IMG/VR virus record: IMGVR_UViG_3300028169_000002
Location: 1-37,455 of that record
From: a virus
Strand: one strand, 5' to 3'
DNA length: 37,455 bases
Under the pieces are notes generated by a model. That model saw only the letters and a list, made by a program, of their open reading frames with translations. It ran no database searches and was not told the origin of the DNA. Of the stretch, positions 32,018 to 37,455 are shown in pieces. Position 1 is the first letter of the stretch; each line of letters opens with the position of its first letter. The position numbers and the translations under genes are program-made.

Positions 32018-32404
32018 ATGAAAATAAAAATAATTTTAATACTCGGATTCTTATTAATGGCTTCTGTTTCATATTCGCAGGGGTTTATTACTAAACAATT
32101 AAGGGGAACAGACACAACTGACAGCGTATTAGATTCTTTAACGAGGCATTATACGGATAGTTGTGATAACTTTCAAAGTGAAATGGGTGGATTGTTTGAT
32201 AGGTGGTATCTAATGACTATAGCAGTTGATGACACAGTTTATTTAAGTTCAGATGCGACATTCCCTGCTAATAATACAACAACCCTATACCCTGACGAAA
32301 CGGAGACTTTTGGTGATTATTGGGTTTTTAGTTTTCAGCAATGGTTTATAAAATCAAATTCAGATGACGTTGTTACTTATCGTTATTGGTTTTTGGGGGA
32401 CTAA
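32018..32404 (+). CDS. Secreted protein within the head module (128 aa)
   Basis: A strong Sec signal peptide ends in V-S-Y-S-Q (about residue 21), giving Gln at +1. The mature part is acidic and beta-rich with three Trp and is not recognised. Its stop is overlapped by the connector ATG (TAATG). A secreted protein between capsid and connector genes is unusual. Confidence 0.55.
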   Translation: MKIKIILILGFLLMASVSYSQGFITKQLRGTDTTDSVLDSLTRHYTDSCDNFQSEMGGLFDRWYLMTIAVDDTVYLSSDATFPANNTTTLYPDETETFGDYWVFSFQQWFIKSNSDDVVTYRYWFLGD

Positions 32405-33195
32405 TGATAACACTTGCACAATTAAAATTATATTTAAACATTCCTGATAGTGATACCGATAATGATTCCTATTTAAAGGGTGTTATCTCAAAGGCTCAAT
32501 CACATCTTGAAAGTTATTTAAATTGGGAAAGCTTACAAGAAACTGAATACACAAAGAAGTATAATTATTTGAATATTCAAAGGATTGTCGATAATATAAT
32601 TAATTTAAGGTGCAGAGGTGTTACGGAAATAACTGGTTGGGTTTATAGAGATAGTGATAATAACGAGTCTAATTTATTTAGTGGCGATAATACAATTACT
32701 AATTCTACGGAAATAATCGGTGATAATTCTGTTAAAGTTTTTAAAAAGATATATTTAGGCGAAATGTTCCATATAATAACTTTTAATGCAGGATATACAT
32801 TTGAAACATTAACGGGAACGGTAAGCACTACAATAGGTGATGCAACGGTTACTGGGGTTGGTACAGCCTTTGAAACTGAATTAGCAGTGAATGATTATGT
32901 AATCGTAGGGAACGAAAGAAAGAAAGTTCTAAGCATAACAGATGGGACTCATTTTGAATGTACCGATACTTTTTATAGTGCTAATTCAGGAGTATCAATT
33001 ACATTGACTACCTTACCAGATATAATAAGAGAAAAGATGGAAGAGGTCGGAGCAGTGATTTTCAAGAATAGTTATAGAGGCGATGGTACTTTAAGGGAGT
33101 CAAGCAAAACAATGAATCAAGGCGGTCAAAGTACTACAATAGCTTTAAAGAAACTTGATTTAAGTGAATTAGATGTTTACAGAAACTATCAATAA
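32404..33195 (+). CDS. Head-tail connector with an inserted beta domain (263 aa)
   Basis: I chose the ATG at 32404, which overlaps the previous stop; this gives the start M-I-T-L-A-Q-L-K-L-Y-L-N-I, typical of gp6-like DNA-packaging connectors. The family core seems to run through F-N-A-G-Y-T (127-132) and resume at T-T-L-P-D-I-I (202-208). Between them, residues 137-202 form a separate domain with G-T-V-S-T-T, T-V-T-G-V-G-T-A-F and V-L-S-I-T motifs, usual in tail fibres and surface proteins. Connectors join portal and tail. Confidence 0.68.
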   Translation: MITLAQLKLYLNIPDSDTDNDSYLKGVISKAQSHLESYLNWESLQETEYTKKYNYLNIQRIVDNIINLRCRGVTEITGWVYRDSDNNESNLFSGDNTITNSTEIIGDNSVKVFKKIYLGEMFHIITFNAGYTFETLTGTVSTTIGDATVTGVGTAFETELAVNDYVIVGNERKKVLSITDGTHFECTDTFYSANSGVSITLTTLPDIIREKMEEVGAVIFKNSYRGDGTLRESSKTMNQGGQSTTIALKKLDLSELDVYRNYQ

Positions 33196-33203
33196 CTTCG
33201 TTA

Positions 33204-33704
33204 ATGAGCAAGAATATAGGAATAGACATATTAGCTAAAATTGGAAGTTGTTTACTTAATGTTACAACTGCGAATGGTTATACTGCTATGAATCTCAATT
33301 CTGACACAGTAAAGGAAATAGAAGTGGAATTTGAGGACTGGAATGGAAAAGAATTAGCTACTTATAGTTTGAGCTATGAACAAGACAAGGAAATTGGAAG
33401 TTCGAGGGGTATTCTTGATAATGAATTACTTGCTAACATAGATTTCTATAAAAAGATAACCGATAACACAACTGTTTCAAGAATGACTGAGAAAATGATA
33501 TATGATTTAAAAGCATTCGTCTATCAGTTTAAGTCATTTAGACCAGATACACTGAATTTTAAAAGTGTTAGCAACCAATATCACACGATTGATAAATGGG
33601 GTGTTGTTGGGAATATAGATAGAAATATGGATTTCGGACAAAAGAAAATAGGAGTTGGTATAACAATAAATATTCTTTTTAAACAATTCCCAGAGCAATT
33701 ATGA
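33204..33704 (+). CDS. Putative tail terminator / head-tail joining protein (166 aa)
   Basis: No motif is clear. Its length and position between the connector and the major tail protein fit a tail terminator or second connector. The protein is mixed alpha/beta without signal or membrane segment. It overlaps the next gene as ATGA. Confidence 0.5.
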   Translation: MSKNIGIDILAKIGSCLLNVTTANGYTAMNLNSDTVKEIEVEFEDWNGKELATYSLSYEQDKEIGSSRGILDNELLANIDFYKKITDNTTVSRMTEKMIYDLKAFVYQFKSFRPDTLNFKSVSNQYHTIDKWGVVGNIDRNMDFGQKKIGVGITINILFKQFPEQL

Positions 33705-33964
33705 TTTTTAAAGATATTACAATATTAGAGATGTTTGAAACGAATGGAGATGGCTTTTATATTGTTCGTAGACTTGATGGTATAAAAATAGGAGAAATAT
33801 GGTTAAAACCAGAACCGTTCTTTTTATCACTTAGTCCTAATATGGCGTGGCGTATGAATGAATTGGAATATATAATTAATTTTTGCAAAGGAGATGTTTA
33901 TTCTCCAGATAAGGTGTTTGGAAAAATATTTTATGAAAATTGTAAATCATTAGGAAATGATTAG
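33701..33964 (+). CDS. Hypothetical protein coupled to a glycosyltransferase (87 aa)
   Basis: The protein has several Phe, Trp and Met and no recognised motif. It overlaps the gene before it by ATGA and the glycosyltransferase after it by 8 bases, so it may work with that enzyme. Confidence 0.5.
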   Translation: MIFKDITILEMFETNGDGFYIVRRLDGIKIGEIWLKPEPFFLSLSPNMAWRMNELEYIINFCKGDVYSPDKVFGKIFYENCKSLGND

Positions 33965-34961
33965 TGCTTGTTTAATATTGTACAACTGTGAAAAGTGGAT
34001 TGCAAAGACAATTGAATCTATAATCCCTCACGTTGATGAAATTATTTGTGTTGTTGATGAAAAGTCAAATGATAACACAGAAGATGTTTTAATGAGTTGG
34101 AAAGTTGATTATGAAATTAACATAAAGATTTTCAAAAGAAAGTGGAATGACAACTTTGCAGATGCTAAAAATTATGCAATAAGTAAAGCAAGCGGAGATT
34201 ACATATTATTTATTGAAGGGGATGAAATATTATTTGCTAAGACTCCTTTAAAAAACTATATAGAGTTTTCTGAAAAAAGAGGTGCGGGTGCTTATGCTTT
34301 TAAAATTCATAATCAAGATAACAAAGGGCGTAAAACAATCTTTAAAAATATAAGACTGTTTAAAAACATTCCTGAAATTTATTATGAGTTTGAAAAAGAT
34401 GCTGTAGTTGATAGGACTGTTTTAAAAGCGGGTTATAAGATTGCTCAAATAGAAGATATTTATGTAGAACACAAAGGACATATATTACCAGACAAGAAAA
34501 TGATTCCTAAACTTGAAAAGCAAATAGAACTTTTATTTAAGCAGTTAAAAAACGAACCTAAAAACAGTATGGTAAATTTCCATATTGGAGAAACTTATCA
34601 AATATTGCATAACTTAACTAAGAAAGAAAATTATTTATCAGATGCTATTACGTTTTTAAGTTTAGCAGCAACAGATGGACTTTATACTGGCTCAAAGGCG
34701 ATGTGCTTTTATAGACTTGCAAGATTATATTATGATACTGGAAGTTACGGGGTTTGCACTCAATACATCGAAAGGTCTTTAGAGTTAATCCCTAAACAAG
34801 TTTCAAGTAGGGCTTTAATGTTTCTTATTTTAAAAAATAACGGATACAATAAAGAGGCTCAAATAGAAGCTGACAAGATTAAAAAAATAAATGGTAATTC
34901 AATGTTACCAAACGACAGATATTATTCTGAAAAAGAATTAACTGATATTTTCAAAAATTAA
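33957..34961 (+). CDS. GT2 glycosyltransferase with TPR-like C-terminus (334 aa)
   Basis: The GT-A core shows S-A-C-L-I-L-Y-N-C-E (3-12), D-E-K-S-N-D-N-T (34-41), N-F-A-D-A-K-N-Y-A (66-74) and L-F-I-E-G-D-E (84-90). The metal site is E-G-D-E where D-x-D is usual. Residues about 195-310 form helical TPR-like repeats, as in SunS-type peptide/protein glycosyltransferases. It sits among head-tail structural genes, suggesting virion protein glycosylation. Confidence 0.78.
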   Translation: MISACLILYNCEKWIAKTIESIIPHVDEIICVVDEKSNDNTEDVLMSWKVDYEINIKIFKRKWNDNFADAKNYAISKASGDYILFIEGDEILFAKTPLKNYIEFSEKRGAGAYAFKIHNQDNKGRKTIFKNIRLFKNIPEIYYEFEKDAVVDRTVLKAGYKIAQIEDIYVEHKGHILPDKKMIPKLEKQIELLFKQLKNEPKNSMVNFHIGETYQILHNLTKKENYLSDAITFLSLAATDGLYTGSKAMCFYRLARLYYDTGSYGVCTQYIERSLELIPKQVSSRALMFLILKNNGYNKEAQIEADKIKKINGNSMLPNDRYYSEKELTDIFKN

Positions 34962-34972
34962 ATCAAATTAAA

Positions 34973-35623
34973 ATGACACCTTCAAACGTAGCTTATGACC
35001 CGACTGCAATTCAAGACGCAGATGGTAGGTCTATATACATAAGAGAGAGAAATAACTTAGGCGGTGCTTTAGGAGCTGCCGATCCCTTTGTGAGAGCAAT
35101 GGTTAAGGGAAGTACTGAATTTGTAAATGAACAACCGCTTGAATCTGTTTTTTCTTCTGCTAAGGAGCAAGTAGGTGAAAAATATGGAGAGCATACTGTT
35201 AAATTTACTATTAAAGTTATGCAAACCGATATTGACACGGAAAACTTCTTTAGAGAAGATGTAAAAGGAAAATTCTATCAAATAGTAGACTTTGCGGGAA
35301 TTTCCAGATATTCAAACACTCTTGAAAGGAATATGCAGAAAGTTAGATTTTTTGCTTTGTGTAGGATAACTCCTAAATACTCCGAAAGTACACCTGACGG
35401 TAGAGAAACAGAATGCGAAGTAATTGTAAAACCTAATCCAAACGCAGCACCCATTGCTTTAGCGAATTGCGGAGCATCAGTAACAGGTCTTACAACCGCC
35501 GATGTTGAAAACAACCTTGACACTTCCGCAACAGCGACAAACGGATGGGATGCAACCAACTTTAGTGTTGCAAGTGGGAAGTACTATGACATTGAAGAAG
35601 TGAAAATGGCGGAGGATATTTAA
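34973..35623 (+). CDS. Major tail protein (216 aa)
   Basis: Size, beta-rich composition and position directly before the tail chaperone pair fit the tail tube subunit. The last 60 residues, rich in Ala, Thr and Gly, may be a surface-exposed extension. No diagnostic motif is visible, so the call is positional. It lies 12 bases after the glycosyltransferase. Confidence 0.6.
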   Translation: MTPSNVAYDPTAIQDADGRSIYIRERNNLGGALGAADPFVRAMVKGSTEFVNEQPLESVFSSAKEQVGEKYGEHTVKFTIKVMQTDIDTENFFREDVKGKFYQIVDFAGISRYSNTLERNMQKVRFFALCRITPKYSESTPDGRETECEVIVKPNPNAAPIALANCGASVTGLTTADVENNLDTSATATNGWDATNFSVASGKYYDIEEVKMAEDI

Positions 35624-35624
35624 G

Positions 35625-35816
35625 ATGAAATATAAACTGTTAAGTAATGGGTGGATCCGTAATAACGACACTCATAAAACGGGTGATGAAATAGAAGAAA
35701 ACAAATTACCAAAGACCATTTCAAATGGTAAAAAGGTAATTGATTGGGAACTGTTGAAAAAGTCAGGCGTAGAACTCGAAAAGGTCGAATCGAAAACCAG
35801 ATTGAGAGATGAATAA
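35625..35816 (+). CDS. Small hypothetical protein of the tail module (63 aa)
   Basis: Begins one base after the previous stop and overlaps the chaperone gene by 8 bases. It has a short strand-rich start (Y-K-L-L-S-N-G-W-I-R-N) and a charged end. No family is recognised. Confidence 0.5.
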   Translation: MKYKLLSNGWIRNNDTHKTGDEIEENKLPKTISNGKKVIDWELLKKSGVELEKVESKTRLRDE

Positions 35817-36192
35817 AATAACTATTCAAGGTAAGGAATGTTCTTTTAAAATGCCTTTGGGCGTTTATAAAAAGAATTACAAGTTCTTCCAAAAACTTGA
35901 AAACCCTTTAGCAGATACCGATATTAAAAAAAGTATTGCAAAGATTAATAGCAATTATAAATCGGAAGTACTTAAAATATCTAAACTTGATTTATCTCAG
36001 GATGTTAAGGATGACTTAATCGCAATGGAAAGAGAACTTTTAGAAAGCGAAAAGCAAATACTCATTTCTATTACAATTGATGAACAGGTTGACTTGCTAA
36101 AAACTGCTATTGAGGGAGATGTTAATTGGGATGAAGTCGATATAATTGAATTAGGACAATTAGTCAATGATATTATAAAAAAAAATACGTAA
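35809..36192 (+). CDS. Tail assembly chaperone, short product (127 aa)
   Basis: It lies between the major tail and tape-measure genes, where siphophages encode the gpG-like chaperone. The protein is helical and charged. Near its end it has a run of nine A (36177-36185), and a reading frame opens in -1 directly there, so a longer frameshifted product is expected. The shorter form is made when ribosomes do not slip. It helps the tape measure assemble. Confidence 0.75.
   Translation: MNKITIQGKECSFKMPLGVYKKNYKFFQKLENPLADTDIKKSIAKINSNYKSEVLKISKLDLSQDVKDDLIAMERELLESEKQILISITIDEQVDLLKTAIEGDVNWDEVDIIELGQLVNDIIKKNT
36177..36185 (+). promoter_or_regulatory. Slippery A-run for -1 ribosomal frameshift
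   Basis: In the upstream frame the bases read ATA AAA AAA AAT ACG TAA. The heptamer A AAA AAA (36177-36183) allows a -1 slip into the frame that continues to 36458. That frame has a stop just before (36168-36170) and no start codon until about 36325, so it is hard to translate any other way. Confidence 0.8.
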
Positions 36193-36458
36193 CTGAAAAC
36201 GAGGAGATTGAGCCCTTACTTTCAGAGATTGGCAGACTTCAAAAGCAGTACAAAGCGGATACAAAAGACACAAAGACCTTACCTGACTGGTTGATTCGAC
36301 CTGAGAACTGGAAGTATGAAGGAATGATATATTTCCTTGCAAAGACATTTGGACAATGTAAATACTACGTAGAGAACAATTATACAAGATATGATTTTTT
36401 TGAAACGTTCCTTTTATTTACTTATGAGAATATGCAACAAAACTATATGCCTAAATGA
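36183..36458 (+). CDS. Tail assembly chaperone, -1 frameshift extension (about 91 codons)
   Basis: Read in the -1 frame from the A-run, it continues as K-Y-V-T-E-N-E-E-I-E-P-L-L and ends at the TGA at 36456, overlapping the next ATG. Fused to the short form it gives about 216 residues. It corresponds to the gpGT-like extension that binds the tape measure. Residues D-W-L-I-R-P-E-N-W and Y-E-G-M-I-Y-F-L show an ordinary coding character. Confidence 0.78.
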   Translation, partial: KYVTENEEIEPLLSEIGRLQKQYKADTKDTKTLPDWLIRPENWKYEGMIYFLAKTFGQCKYYVENNYTRYDFFETFLLFTYENMQQNYMPK

Positions 36459-36892
36459 TTGAAGTTGAAACGAAATTAGACGGTCAGAAAGTAACAACTC
36501 TCAGCCCTTTTGTTAAATCAATAAAGGGTATGGGTAAGACTATTTTAAAGCCCTCTATGATTGAACGTTTAGCACAAATCGTAAGAGCAGAACAACGTTA
36601 TAGAATTTCAAGCGAAAAACAATCGGGGGGTGGTGGTTTAAGAGATTTAAAACCATCGACTTGGAAACGTAAAAAAACCAAACATAAGCTAATTGAAACA
36701 GGTCGCTTATATAAATCAATAAGAAGTACAAAAGATAGGGTATTTATTGAAGGTCAAAGAGCAAAGATAGGAGCTTATCTACATTTTGGAACTAAACGGA
36801 TAAAGCCTTTTAATTGGTGGGGTGTTGATTCCGACTTAGAAAATAAAGCAATTGAATATTTAAGTAAAGAAATAACTTTCGATGGCAAGTAG
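36455..36892 (+). CDS. Tail completion protein, phage virion morphogenesis family (145 aa)
   Basis: The pattern L-K-P-S-T-W-K-R-K-K then L-I-E-T-G-R-L-Y-K-S-I (about 66-92) and Y-L-H-F-G-T-K-R-I-K-P (about 109-119) matches gpS-type tail completion proteins. These help finish or join the tail. The start overlaps the chaperone extension stop (ATGA) and the end overlaps the tape measure start by 11 bases. The position between chaperone and tape measure is a little unusual for this family. Confidence 0.72.
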   Translation: MIEVETKLDGQKVTTLSPFVKSIKGMGKTILKPSMIERLAQIVRAEQRYRISSEKQSGGGGLRDLKPSTWKRKKTKHKLIETGRLYKSIRSTKDRVFIEGQRAKIGAYLHFGTKRIKPFNWWGVDSDLENKAIEYLSKEITFDGK

Positions 36893-37455
36893 TAAAAATT
36901 TAGAAATAAAGATAAAACCTAAAGTAATAGGTAAAAATGAATTTACCTCTCTTGCAAGTGCTTTAGATAAGATTAATAAATCTTTAACAGGGATTCATAA
37001 AGCAAGTATAGTAACTTCTAAAAGCACAAAGACTTTAGCGACTGCAAAAAAGAAGTTATCTAAAGTGAATATGACTTTAGTAAAAGGCTCACAAGCTCAC
37101 ATCCAGCAGCTAAAAAGACTTCAAAAGGGTTTGAGCACTACTTCTAAAAGATACCATACATTACAAGCAGGGATTAAAAAATATACTGCTGCACAACGAC
37201 AAGCAAAAGGAAGTACAGGCATATTCAATGCAGGTCTAATGAATATGGGTAAAAATTTATCTGCAATCGGAATTGGTATTGGAATGGCAATTACTAAATT
37301 AATGCAATTGGGTAGGGTTGTTTTGAGAATTGCTAAAACTGTTGTAAATGCTTTTGCTAAACAGGAATTATCTGTAATGAAGTTAAGAAGTGTTCTAAAA
37401 CTTACTGGAAGTGAAGGGAGTCTAAAAGTATTAACTAAACAAGCGGCAGATTTAC
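36882..37455 (+). CDS. Tape measure protein, N-terminal part (continues at base 1)
   Basis: The ATG at 36882 overlaps the previous gene's end. The frame is open to the window end and continues at base 1 (37320 equals base 1), giving about 146 residues before the joined part. It starts with a basic beta/helix segment, then Lys/Ala/Ser-rich helices and a hydrophobic stretch (about 125-150). No start codon nearer to base 1 is needed. Together with 1-1932 it forms one gene. Confidence 0.85.
   Translation, partial: MASSKNLEIKIKPKVIGKNEFTSLASALDKINKSLTGIHKASIVTSKSTKTLATAKKKLSKVNMTLVKGSQAHIQQLKRLQKGLSTTSKRYHTLQAGIKKYTAAQRQAKGSTGIFNAGLMNMGKNLSAIGIGIGMAITKLMQLGRVVLRIAKTVVNAFAKQELSVMKLRSVLKLTGSEGSLKVLTKQAADL
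37320..37455. repeat. Terminal direct repeat, right copy (matches 1-136)
   Basis: Identical to bases 1-136 except position 37329 (a) against position 10 (g). It marks the end of the unique genome unit at about base 37319. Confidence 0.95.

Noticed and set aside
1-37455. Prophage or temperate phage
   Set aside because: No integrase, excisionase, CI-type repressor or att-like pair is seen, and all genes point one way. Unrecognised genes leave a small chance.

Overview
The window looks like one complete genome of a tailed phage with a long tail (siphovirus type), opened inside the tape-measure gene. The last 136 bases repeat the first 136 with one mismatch, so the unique unit is about 37,319 bp and is circular or terminally redundant. 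The DNA is AT-rich and every gene I can support is on the + strand. I see no integrase, CI-type repressor, tRNA, rRNA, insertion sequence or CRISPR array, which suggests a lytic lifestyle. The host is probably in Bacteroidota or a close relative: the best promoters have a TTG / TAnnTTTG layout, four Sec signal peptides end just before a Gln, and the replication gene belongs to the Lin1244/Lin1753-like (DUF4373) group common in phages of that phylum. All family names come from motif reading without database searches.

Layout. (1) 36882-37455 joined to 1-5173: tape measure, tail-tip proteins and a tail fibre with an exact internal duplication. (2) 5212-10475: holin-like membrane proteins, a lipoprotein, secreted adhesin-like and LamG-like proteins, a GH24 endolysin, an L,D-transpeptidase-like protein and a spanin-like protein, closed by two terminators. 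(3) 10690-13600: a strong promoter and small early genes separated by structured RNA elements, plus a ribbon-helix-helix regulator. (4) 13694-16759: a second strong promoter, small genes, a second ribbon-helix-helix protein, an ERF annealing protein and a RuvC-like resolvase. (5) 16795-18893: a promoter, a highly structured small RNA, a PD-(D/E)xK (homing-endonuclease-like) gene, a DUF4373 replication protein and a DnaC-like helicase loader. (6) 19125-21786: a lipoprotein, membrane proteins and a glycan-type cassette (methyltransferase, two membrane microproteins, glycosyltransferase). (7) 21828-24568: small unknown genes, then a ParB-like protein, a radical SAM enzyme and a folded intergenic element. 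(8) 24609-36892: small terminase, DNA methyltransferase, large terminase, portal, protease/scaffold, major capsid, connectors, a second glycosyltransferase, major tail protein, frameshifted tail chaperones and a tail completion protein, leading back into the tape measure.

How it fits together. Early genes are probably driven by the promoters at 10690, 13694 and 16795. ERF and RuvC would recombine and resolve DNA, and the DUF4373 and DnaC-like proteins would recruit a host helicase, since no phage helicase or polymerase is visible. The points most worth pursuing are the ParB / radical SAM / methyltransferase genes interleaved with the terminase genes, the small RNA placed directly before the nuclease gene, and two related three-way-junction elements between early genes.
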